The notes beneath the pieces were generated by a model, which searched no databases, had not been told where the DNA came from, and saw only the letters and a list, made by a program, of their open reading frames with translations. A stretch of DNA of 19,673 bases from an uncultured Collinsella sp. (GTDB lineage: Bacteria; Actinomycetota; Coriobacteriia; Coriobacteriales; Coriobacteriaceae): the NCBI GenBank assembly GCA_937934165.1, contig CALGZX010000118.1:1-19673 (forward strand), written 5' to 3'. Of this stretch, positions 9,276 to 15,039 are shown one piece after another. Made by a program: the position numbers and the translations under genes. How positions within the stretch are numbered: position 1 is the first letter of the stretch; each line of letters opens with the position of its first letter.

Positions 9276-9295
9276 GTATGAACATTCGCTCATAT
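9276..9295 (-). promoter_or_regulatory. ArsR/SmtB-type operator upstream of the ATPase gene
   Basis: GTATGA-N8-TCATAT has the same arm sequence and spacing as the two operators in front of the arsR-type gene. It lies 24 bp upstream of the ATPase start codon, just before the ribosome binding site, so the ATPase can be repressed on its own. No strong -35/-10 pair was recognised here. Confidence 0.7.
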
Positions 9296-9308
9296 AATTT
9301 CGCGAGCA

Positions 9309-9331
9309 AAGGCCGCAGCAAGCGCGGCCTT
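9309..9331 (-). terminator. Hairpin between the HMA gene and the ATPase gene
   Basis: AAGGCCGC (9309-9316) and GCGGCCTT (9324-9331) form a perfect 8-bp stem with a 7-nt loop. It lies downstream of the HMA stop (9353) and upstream of the ATPase operator. No proper T-run follows, so it may attenuate rather than end transcription. Confidence 0.5.
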
Positions 9332-9352
9332 GCAGGTTGGCGTAAACCTGGG

Positions 9353-9571
9353 CTAGAGAATAATCTCGCAGTCCGGCTCGGCGTCGGCCGTAAACTCAAC
9401 AACGCGGTTGAGCACCTCGTCGAACTCAGCATCATCGGCCTCGAGCGTCAGCTTCTGGGTCATAAAGTTGACGGACACGGATTTGACGCCCTCGAGCTTG
9501 GCCAGCTCGTCCTGAAGCTCGCGCGCACAGTTGGCGCAATCGATCTCATCGAGCTTGTACTGCTTTTTCAT
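9353..9571 (-). CDS. Free-standing heavy-metal-associated (HMA) domain protein
   Basis: A 72-aa protein consisting of a single ferredoxin-like HMA domain. The metal-binding motif is DCANC (Cys12 and Cys15), preceded by Leu-Asp-Glu-Ile. The LDxxDCANCA context is typical of domains attached to Cd/Zn ATPases rather than copper chaperones, which usually read GMxCxxC. The rest (EGVKSVSVNFMTQKLTLE) fits the beta-alpha-beta pattern. ATG 9571 is preceded by GGAAAGGA (complement of 9579-9586). It lies 62 bp downstream of the arsR-type gene and upstream of the ATPase that lacks an HMA domain, so it likely acts as that pump's detached metal-delivery or sensing domain (inference). Confidence 0.9.
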   Translation of the reverse strand: MKKQYKLDEIDCANCARELQDELAKLEGVKSVSVNFMTQKLTLEADDAEFDEVLNRVVEFTADAEPDCEIIL

Positions 9572-9633
9572 GGTGGGTTCCTTTCCCGTTTTTGCGGCTT
9601 GGGTGCAGGCCGCGCTGGTACCGTGGTTGGCTG

Positions 9634-9999
9634 CTATTCGCAGATGTGGCTCATGCCCTGGTTGAGCATGGTGTAGACGTGGTCGTCGGCGAGCGAGTAT
9701 AGGATATTGCGCCCGTCGCGCCGGAATTTAACCAGGTGCGACTGCTTGAGTGTGCGCAGCTGGTGCGACACCGCGGACTGCGAGGTTTCGGTCGCTTCGG
9801 CGATGTCTGCCACGCAGAGCTCGCGGCCCATGAGGGCGTAAAGGATCTTGATGCGCGTGGTGTCGCTGAAGACCTTGAACAGGTCGGCGAGGTCGTAGAG
9901 AAGCTCCTCGTCGGGAAGGTCCTCGGGCGAGCAGGTGGTGGGGATCGCGGGTTCGGTGGCCTCGATGTCGGGTTTCGTTTCATCAACGCGGATGCTCAT
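9634..9999 (-). CDS. ArsR/SmtB-family zinc-type metalloregulatory repressor
   Basis: Winged-helix repressor of 121 aa that leaves DNA when it binds metal. The recognition helix is in ATETSQSAVSHQLRTLK (69-85), with the wing at RRDGRNILYSL. The C-terminal helix has Asp105, His107, His118 and Glu121, which reproduces the spacing of the SmtB/CzrA alpha5 zinc site (D-x-H-x10-H-x2-E). The alpha3 region reads ELCVAD with a single Cys, so a CadC-like alpha3N cadmium/lead site is not complete, although Cys23 in the N-terminal tail could contribute. The ATG at 9999 is preceded by AAAGGA (complement of 10008-10013). It heads the HMA/ATPase locus and has two operators in its own promoter. Confidence 0.95.
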   Translation of the reverse strand: MSIRVDETKPDIEATEPAIPTTCSPEDLPDEELLYDLADLFKVFSDTTRIKILYALMGRELCVADIAEATETSQSAVSHQLRTLKQSHLVKFRRDGRNILYSLADDHVYTMLNQGMSHICE

Positions 10000-10013
10000 T
10001 GCAATATCCTTTC

Positions 10014-10033
10014 ATATGAACATGCGCTCATAT
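10014..10033 (-). promoter_or_regulatory. ArsR/SmtB-type operator O1
   Basis: ATATGA-N8-TCATAT, a perfect six-base inverted repeat, located between the -10 element and the ribosome binding site of the arsR-type gene. It has the same architecture as 9276-9295 and 10049-10068. Confidence 0.75.
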
Positions 10034-10045
10034 AACTTGCTTTCG

Positions 10046-10073
10046 ATTATATGAGTGTATGTTCATATGTCAA
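10046..10073 (-). promoter_or_regulatory. Consensus promoter with embedded operator O2
   Basis: On the minus strand TTGACA (10073-10068) and TATAAT (10051-10046) are perfect -35 and -10 hexamers 16 bp apart. The operator ATATGA-N8-TCATAT (10049-10068) fills the spacer and touches both hexamers, so bound repressor would exclude RNA polymerase. This drives the arsR-type/HMA transcript. Confidence 0.85.
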
Positions 10074-10148
10074 TACAATTTGCGTTAATTTCGATGACTG
10101 CTTGCCGCCTCTGCGATTTTCTGTGGGTTGGGAGACATCGACGCAATG

Positions 10149-10180
10149 CTCGCCAACATATTTCGAGATGTTCGGCTAGC
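10149..10180 (-). repeat. Alternating repeat family, copy A
   Basis: Read on the plus strand it runs TCGCCAACATATTTCGAG then TTCGGC. It matches copy C at 22 of 28 positions and the reverse complement of copy B at about 20 of 28. Confidence 0.65.
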
Positions 10181-10340
10181 ATGCTAAGAAAGCCACCTTG
10201 AGAAGCATTAGAACTGTTCATATTTGTACTTTATCGTGTCAAATACCGCGAGAATCAGTTCTTCCTCTACGGGAGTTCCTGCAGAATCAGTTTTATCTAA
10301 AGTTATATTGAGCATTGCTGCAGCCAATCTGGCACATCGG

Positions 10341-10373
10341 TGGCCGAATAAGTCGAAAAATGTAGGTGGACAT
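10341..10373 (+). repeat. Alternating repeat family, copy B
   Basis: TGGCCGAATAAGTCGAAAAA followed by TGTAGGTGG; 27 of 29 bases match copy D. It lies 16 bp beyond the stop of the nuclease gene, in inverted orientation to copies A and C. Confidence 0.8.
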
Positions 10374-10388
10374 CCGCAGAGATCGCCT

Positions 10389-11597
10389 TTAGAAGAGCGA
10401 ATTCTCAATTAGATCAATAATCGTGTCGTCTTCCGTGCGGTTTTCATCGATTTTTGCGAACATGTCGCATTCCCAAGCCCCATTGATTTCCTCAGCAAGG
10501 GCCCCGACGTGTTGCATGTCGTCGGGTTCGGGCACATCGTTGATGCTCGGGTCATCAGCTTGCGGATATTGGCTTGCAATTTCGCGCTTGGCGGCCTCTT
10601 CTTCTTTGAGTGTCTCCAGGACGCGGCGACCGTATTCGAAGTAGCGCCGCAAGACAAATTGACGAAGAGTTTCTTGCAGGATGGCGAAGTTATCCGGGAG
10701 TCGACCGGGCCATATCTTCTCGCGAATGCGAATCGCTTCCATGACCCGTTTAAAAGCGGACTGTTTGAAAAACGAATGACGATTAACTGTGATAACGGCA
10801 TATCCCATGTTTCGCAGCGTGTTTCGGCGCTCCTCGTCAATTGATTGCTGCTCGGGTTCGTCGTGGTAAAAGCCGTTGTATTCGATATCGGTCATCGAAT
10901 TTTCGAGCAGCGCGTCGAGGTAGAAAACCGTCCGTCGCGTTAGGGCGGCGTATCTTTTGGGGACTGGGATTGGATAATCCGTTTTGATAGCGCGTATGGC
11001 TAAGCCACCCATTGACTTGGGCATTGTCAGCATCATGAGAAACGCCGTTTCGAGTGGGGAGCGACAGCCTTCGTGTACATAAGAAAGTGCCTTAAGTGCT
11101 TTATTAGATCCACGATACCCCGGTGCCTCTGAAAAGAAGGCTCTGAGCTCTTCAACGCTGGTTAGGGCTGGGCGCTCGCGATATTGAGTTTCGTCGGACG
11201 TTCCAAGCGCGTAGGAGCCGCAGATTTCAAAGTAATACTCAACGAGCTCCGAAAGGTTGAGGTCGGCTGTTGCTTCTAACGCGCACAGCTTGATATCGAC
11301 GATGTAGACGTTCGGCTCGAGTTCTAGGTAGCTTTCTGCATCAAACGTATAGTGCGTGCAGTGGCAGATGCAGCCCTTGCGGTGCCTTTTGGCATTATTG
11401 GAAAACGTCAGCACATGGATACGTTCAGAATCGACATTCTTTCTGTTGAGCCATGCTCGTGCCGCTTCCAGGTCGGACGTGGTCGGCGCAGACACCCTGA
11501 TCTTTTCCATAGGTATGGGACCGGTCGCGTAGCTTGCGAGCGAGTTGGCTGTTTGGTATACAGCGCGTGCCGTGGTATGTGACAGAATGATTCCCAT
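10389..11597 (-). CDS. AbiEi/DUF559-like putative endonuclease (402 aa; start uncertain)
   Basis: Probable PD-(D/E)xK-type nuclease of the DUF559/Vsr-like group with an AbiEi-like N-terminal region, a combination common in actinobacteria; its substrate is unknown. With the start at 11597 the candidate catalytic core is Glu183 in SPLE, Asp228 in FYLDALLE and Glu239 in DIEYNGFYH, followed by DEERRNTLRNMGYAVITV, which mirrors the EYDG-H...DRxRxxxLxxxGW pattern of DUF559 proteins. The N-terminal half has a Cys/His cluster, CICHCTH, about residues 76-82. The tail (about 330-402) is acidic and coiled. The frame stays open to ATG 11819 (476 aa), but that extension starts inside repeat C and lacks a coding look; no start has a good ribosome binding site. 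Base composition is clearly poorer in GC than its neighbours, suggesting transfer. Confidence 0.7.
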   Translation of the reverse strand: MGIILSHTTARAVYQTANSLASYATGPIPMEKIRVSAPTTSDLEAARAWLNRKNVDSERIHVLTFSNNAKRHRKGCICHCTHYTFDAESYLELEPNVYIVDIKLCALEATADLNLSELVEYYFEICGSYALGTSDETQYRERPALTSVEELRAFFSEAPGYRGSNKALKALSYVHEGCRSPLETAFLMMLTMPKSMGGLAIRAIKTDYPIPVPKRYAALTRRTVFYLDALLENSMTDIEYNGFYHDEPEQQSIDEERRNTLRNMGYAVITVNRHSFFKQSAFKRVMEAIRIREKIWPGRLPDNFAILQETLRQFVLRRYFEYGRRVLETLKEEEAAKREIASQYPQADDPSINDVPEPDDMQHVGALAEEINGAWECDMFAKIDENRTEDDTIIDLIENSLF

Positions 11598-11806
11598 ACG
11601 CGCATGATGGCATAGCGGACGCCGCATACGCCCGAAACTTCGGGCAACGGTATTGGGGCGCGGCTTATCTTCTGCGAACGGTGGGTTTTTGAGCTGTCGT
11701 ATTGAGGGAGCAGCTTTGGCTGGGGAGGTTTCTGCCGGCTGCCCCTTTTTGATGAACTTTAGTTGCGGATTCGTAGCTTCTAAGCGTTTTTGCCGACCGC
11801 TCAGAT

Positions 11807-11840
11807 GCCTCACCAACATAATTTGAGTTATTCGGCCTTA
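11807..11840 (-). repeat. Alternating repeat family, copy C
   Basis: Plus-strand reading CTCACCAACATAATTTGAG then TTATTCGGCC. It matches the reverse complement of copy D at 22 of 28 positions. An ATG inside it (minus strand, 11819) is the most upstream possible start of the nuclease frame. Confidence 0.75.
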
Positions 11841-12046
11841 TCCTATACAAATAGGTGCGATCGCAACGTCCTATTCGAATTGATTCAGGTAGATTTATGG
11901 GGCTTGGTTGCGAAATTAAGGCGATTTTAGCTTCGATTGCGGTTCAAGGGGCCTTGACTAGTGGTTCAGCTGGCCGAACAACTCGAAAAATGTAGGTGGG
12001 CCAACCTGCCGACTATGTGAAGCACGCGTATTTGCTCGTTTTGATG
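11841..12046. other. Gene-free AT-rich stretch upstream of the nuclease gene
   Basis: Lies between copy C and the exonuclease terminator and contains copy D. No open frame with a ribosome binding site and no RNA gene was recognised. The nuclease promoter must lie here or in 11598-11840, but no convincing -35/-10 pair was found. Confidence 0.5.
11971..12006 (+). repeat. Alternating repeat family, copy D
   Basis: TGGCCGAACAACTCGAAAAA followed by TGTAGGTGG. Nearly identical to copy B (27 of 29), inverted with respect to A and C. Confidence 0.8.
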
Positions 12047-12083
12047 AAAACTAGGGTGCAGCCATAAGGCTGCGCCCTAGTTT
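12047..12083 (-). terminator. Rho-independent terminator of the exonuclease gene
   Basis: AAACTAGGGTGCAGC (12048-12062) pairs with GCTGCGCCCTAGTTT (12069-12083), one mismatch, 6-nt loop. On the minus strand the stem ends in TTTT. It lies about 65 bp beyond the exonuclease stop. Confidence 0.85.
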
Positions 12084-12148
12084 ACTGCGTGTCGGTGTGC
12101 CCAGACGGATTGCGCTGTGCCTGGCAGGCGCTCCCGCAGATGGATCGG

Positions 12149-13117
12149 TTATTTCGCGAATAGGTTCTTGAGGTTGAACTCGGCCTGAACCGTGCGGAGC
12201 ATGAGGTCGGTGTCGTCGAGGCCCAGGTGCTGCTCGTTGGCGTCGGCGGCGAGGGTGCCACGGCGGCGCGCCCAGTTCTCGAGCGCCGCGGGCGCGGACT
12301 CGCGGGGGAGCGAGCGGACGTCGGCATCCAGGCTGCGGCAGATCTGGCGCGAGTCGATGACGATGATCTTGCCGGCGCGGCGTGCCTCGGCGTAACCGTC
12401 CAGGTGGATCTTGAACCAACTGTCTTCGAACGCGGCGTTATGCGCCATGTACGGGTACTTCTTCATAAGTTTGAGCAGCTGCTTCTGCAGTTCCTTGTTC
12501 TCGCGGAATGGTTTTTTGCCGTCGATGTCGTCCCAGGTAATGTGATGGATGTTCGATAGCGGCACATCCTCGCCGCGGTAGATGTCGGGCAGGCCGCAGT
12601 AGTGTGCCTCGGCGTCATGCGGGACGGCGTCGCTGGTGAGCTCCATGATCTCCCAGCCCACGTTGATGATATAGCCGCGCTCGGGTGCACGGCCGGTGGT
12701 CTCGATGTCGATACCGAGCACGGTGCCCTGGATGGGCTTGCGGGCGTAGGCCACGCCGAGCGCGTCGCGGTCGCCGCGGATTTCGCGCATAACGGACGCG
12801 GCGGTGCGCTTTTGCATCTTGCCGATGGCGGCGCAGGTGTCGGCATCGGACAGGCCGCGCGAAAGCGTCGCGGGCGTCACGTTGCGCAGGCGTGCCTCGC
12901 CAATCTGGTCGCACAGGTCGCGGTTGCGGTCAGCCAGGTCGCGCACGGTGGCAAAGTCGAAGCTGGGGTCGCCCTCGGCGGTAAAGTACTCGGTTTCGAG
13001 CACCTTAAGGGCCTCTTCGCCCTTCTGGCGCTCGGACTCCATGGCGCCGTGATCGCCATAGATAAACATGGGAATAAACGGCTGGCGCTCGTATTCGAGT
13101 GCTTGTGAAACGTTCAT
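12149..13117 (-). CDS. DEDDh-type 3'-5' exonuclease (DnaQ-like fold)
   Basis: Predicted single-strand 3'-5' exonuclease, 322 aa. The exonuclease domain occupies about 130-315. Exo I is GIDIETTG (Asp137, Glu139), Exo II is in MAHNAAFEDSWF (Asn227 to Asp232), and Exo III is HLGLDD (His297, Asp302), giving the H-x4-D spacing of the DEDDh class. The first 130 residues are charged, mostly helical and not recognised. ATG 13117 has AAGGAG (complement of 13125-13130) with 7-nt spacing. The gene is divergent from the metal exporter gene and has its own terminator. A role in repair or RNA turnover is possible; no polymerase subunit lies nearby. Confidence 0.88.
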   Translation of the reverse strand: MNVSQALEYERQPFIPMFIYGDHGAMESERQKGEEALKVLETEYFTAEGDPSFDFATVRDLADRNRDLCDQIGEARLRNVTPATLSRGLSDADTCAAIGKMQKRTAASVMREIRGDRDALGVAYARKPIQGTVLGIDIETTGRAPERGYIINVGWEIMELTSDAVPHDAEAHYCGLPDIYRGEDVPLSNIHHITWDDIDGKKPFRENKELQKQLLKLMKKYPYMAHNAAFEDSWFKIHLDGYAEARRAGKIIVIDSRQICRSLDADVRSLPRESAPAALENWARRRGTLAADANEQHLGLDDTDLMLRTVQAEFNLKNLFAK

Positions 13118-13190
13118 ATAACTGCTCCTTGGACGGGCCGCACCGCGCGGCTCGGGTTCATTGAGATGTGGCGAGATGATAGTTTACCAT

Positions 13191-13205
13191 GGGCAACTAT
13201 TGGCA
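13191..13205 (+). promoter_or_regulatory. Operator-like box shared with the DtxR-type gene
   Basis: GGGCAACTATTGGCA. The 15 bases 13188-13202 match 6550-6564, upstream of the DtxR-type gene, at 14 positions. It overlaps the likely -35 element of the exporter promoter, a position suited to repression. Confidence 0.55.
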
Positions 13206-13227
13206 TCGCGCCTAGGACAACTACAAT
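13200..13227 (+). promoter_or_regulatory. Probable promoter of the ArsP_2-type exporter gene
   Basis: TTGGCA (13200-13205) and TACAAT (13222-13227) are separated by 16 bp, leaving a leader of about 60 nt before ATG 13290. The -10 region is part of CTAGGACAACTACAAT (13212-13227), which recurs at 13242-13257 as CTAGGACTTTTACAAT (13 of 16 identical, 30 bp apart). Confidence 0.6.
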
Positions 13228-13289
13228 ACCCTAGTTGACCGCTAGGACTTTTACAATGCTGCCGAAAGACATGAAAGGTTCCATCCGTC

Positions 13290-14390
13290 ATGGATTTGCT
13301 GATTGATATTCTGCTCGACGCCGGCAAGGACACGCTCTCGCTGGCGCCGTTTTTGTTGGTGACGTATCTTGCTCTCGAGACACTTGAGCACGTTGCGGGC
13401 GACCGCGTCAACGGCGCTATCAAGCGCGCCGGCGCTGCGGGTCCCGTGGCTGGCTCGCTGCTGGGCATTGTGCCGCAGTGCGGATTTTCGGCCATGGCAG
13501 CAACGCTGTACGCCGGCCGTGTCGTGACGCTGGGCACGCTGGTCGCCGTGTTCCTCTCGACCTCCGATGAGATGCTGCCGCTGTTGCTCGCCGAGCAGGT
13601 GCCCGTGCAGACCATGGCGATGCTTTTGGCTTCGAAGGCACTGATCGCGCTGGTCACGGGCTTTATCGTGGACGCGGCTATCCGCGGCCTTCGTCGTAAT
13701 GCCCGCGCGCATGCGGCGATTCGCCGTACCGTGCTGGGGACCGCTGCCAATCCGGCTCATGTGAACTGCGCGCACGACGACCATACCGGGGGCGACATCA
13801 TTGATGAAGTGGCCGAGGCGGGCGTGAGCGCCGACCACATCCACGAGTTGTGCGAGCGCGACCATTGCGGTTGCGATGATGATGAAGATGAACACGAGCG
13901 CGACCACGGACACAGCCATGACCACGGTCACGCAGGCGAGCATGAGCACCACCACGGCCATGGGCACGACCACGGTCACTCCCACGAAGGTGCGCCCGTC
14001 CTGTCGATTATCCGCAGCGCGATCTCGCACACCGTGCAGGTTTCGGTTTTTATTTTCCTGGTGACGCTGATTCTAGTTGCCGTGCTCGAGACCTTCGGAG
14101 AGTCCGCGATCGAGCAGTTCCTGCGTGGCAACGAGACGCTCGCCGTCTTGGGCTCGGCACTCGTCGGCCTGATCCCCAACTGCTCGGCCAGCGTGGTCAT
14201 TACGCAGCTGTACCTGGAGGGCGCGCTACAGCTGGCGCCGATGCTCGCCGGCACGCTCATTTCCGCCGGCGTGGGCTATCTTGTCCTGTTCCGCACCAAC
14301 CGCAGCGCTCGTGAAAACGCCGTGTTCCTGGTCATGATGTACGTCATCGGCGCCGGCTGGGGCCTTATCCTATCCGCCTTCGGCCTCTAA
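13290..14390 (+). CDS. ArsP_2-type heavy-metal (putative manganese) exporter with His-rich loop
   Basis: Polytopic membrane protein, 366 aa, resembling the putative 10-TM heavy-metal exporter family (ArsP_2, often named putative manganese or arsenic efflux transporter). Two homologous halves carry matching motifs: GIVPQCGFS (59-67) and GLIPNCSAS (293-301), each followed by a hydrophobic segment, which suggests an inverted internal duplication. The first half also has STSDEMLP (91-98). Between the halves is a cytosolic loop (about 160-233) with CERDHCGC and then a His/Asp/Glu-rich run (201-233), a likely metal-binding or sensing region. ATG 13290 has GAAAGG at 13273-13278. The upstream box shared with the DtxR-type gene supports a Mn/Fe link. 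The transported ion is not proven. Confidence 0.82.
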   Translation: MDLLIDILLDAGKDTLSLAPFLLVTYLALETLEHVAGDRVNGAIKRAGAAGPVAGSLLGIVPQCGFSAMAATLYAGRVVTLGTLVAVFLSTSDEMLPLLLAEQVPVQTMAMLLASKALIALVTGFIVDAAIRGLRRNARAHAAIRRTVLGTAANPAHVNCAHDDHTGGDIIDEVAEAGVSADHIHELCERDHCGCDDDEDEHERDHGHSHDHGHAGEHEHHHGHGHDHGHSHEGAPVLSIIRSAISHTVQVSVFIFLVTLILVAVLETFGESAIEQFLRGNETLAVLGSALVGLIPNCSASVVITQLYLEGALQLAPMLAGTLISAGVGYLVLFRTNRSARENAVFLVMMYVIGAGWGLILSAFGL

Positions 14391-14405
14391 GTAGGCCTAA
14401 AAAAT

Positions 14406-14475
14406 GGGCTTCAAATAGCCATGCTCGGCGCCTGCGCAATGCGGCGACGCATGGCATTTTGAAGCCCGTTTTTTT
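14406..14475 (+). terminator. Rho-independent terminator of the exporter gene
   Basis: GGGCTTCAAA followed by AGCCATG (14406-14423) pairs with CATGGC..TTTGAAGCCC (14450-14467), followed by seven T (14469-14475). The loop contains GC-rich internal pairing. Confidence 0.9.
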
Positions 14476-14509
14476 GTTGAGCCATGGATTCCGAGCGCTC
14501 ACACCGCTC

Positions 14510-14554
14510 AAAACAAAAAGGTAGATTTCCGGGCATGTCCCGAAAATCTACCTT
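14510..14554 (-). terminator. Rho-independent terminator of the YaiI/DUF308 operon
   Basis: AAGGTAGATTT (14518-14528) pairs perfectly with AAATCTACCTT (14544-14554); on the minus strand TTTTTGTTTT follows. It sits 2 bp beyond the stop at 14557. Confidence 0.9.
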
Positions 14555-14556
14555 GG

Positions 14557-15039
14557 TTAGCGCAGCAGCTCGGTGAGGTTGCGTTTAAAGCGGGCCCGGT
14601 CTTCGCTGGTAAATGCCGCCGGTCCGCGAGTGCGTCCCCCGGCGCGGCGTACCTTCTTTTCCTCGTGGCGAATAAACAACTGCATGTCGATGGTCGCTTT
14701 GTCGTAGACGCGCCCGCGCACGCCGATGGCGGCGGCATCGCGCCCGAGCGCCATGCTCGCCAAGCCAATGTCCTGCGTCACGACTACGTCGCCCGCCTGC
14801 AGGCGTTCGACAATGGCAAAGTCGGCGCTGTCGGCGCCCACGCTCACATCGAGCGTCGTGACCCAAAAGCCGCGTCGCGCGTGCTCGGCATCGCGCGGGT
14901 CGTCGCGGCGAATGTGCCGTTCCAGGTTTTGCGTGCTGTTGCCGGCGATAACAACGGCGACGCCCGCCCGCCGCGCGCAGTCAATCGACTCGCGCGTGAC
15001 CGGGCAGGCGTCGGCATCAATAAAGAGCGTCCTTGGCAT
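14557..15039 (-). CDS. YaiI/YqxD family protein (DUF188, PIN-like fold)
   Basis: Small conserved bacterial protein of 160 aa, UPF0178/DUF188. Hallmarks are FIDADACPV (6-14) with the acidic pair Asp8 and Asp10, VVVTQDIGLASMAL in the middle, and the C-terminal block RGPAAFTSEDRARFKRNL. The family has a PIN-like nuclease fold, but its biochemical role is not established. Its ATG (15037-15039) directly abuts the stop of the upstream DUF308 gene (TAGATG) with no clear ribosome binding site, so translation is probably coupled. Length is normal. Confidence 0.93.
   Translation of the reverse strand: MPRTLFIDADACPVTRESIDCARRAGVAVVIAGNSTQNLERHIRRDDPRDAEHARRGFWVTTLDVSVGADSADFAIVERLQAGDVVVTQDIGLASMALGRDAAAIGVRGRVYDKATIDMQLFIRHEEKKVRRAGGRTRGPAAFTSEDRARFKRNLTELLR

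Larger units (their letters stand above)
10074..10388. other. Intergenic stretch between arsR promoter and nuclease gene
   Basis: AT-richer sequence with two members of the alternating repeat family (10149-10180 and 10341-10373). A possible 66-codon minus-strand frame (10208-10408) runs through the second repeat and into the nuclease gene, with no ribosome binding site, and is not called as a gene. No RNA gene was recognised. Confidence 0.6.

Noticed and set aside
9253..9435. N-terminal extension of the ATPase frame
   Set aside because: It spans the operator, the hairpin and part of the HMA gene; ATG 9252 has a strong ribosome binding site.
10208..10412. Small frames on both strands (66 and 62 codons) next to the nuclease gene
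   Set aside because: They run through repeat copy B, overlap the nuclease gene end, and have no ribosome binding site or recognisable domain.
10149..12006. CRISPR array
   Set aside because: The four repeats alternate in orientation and are separated by unequal, long spacings, unlike a CRISPR array; no cas genes are present.
13118..13289. Possible yybP-ykoY manganese riboswitch before the exporter gene
   Set aside because: The leader after the predicted promoter is only about 60 nt and no riboswitch-like conserved core could be seen.
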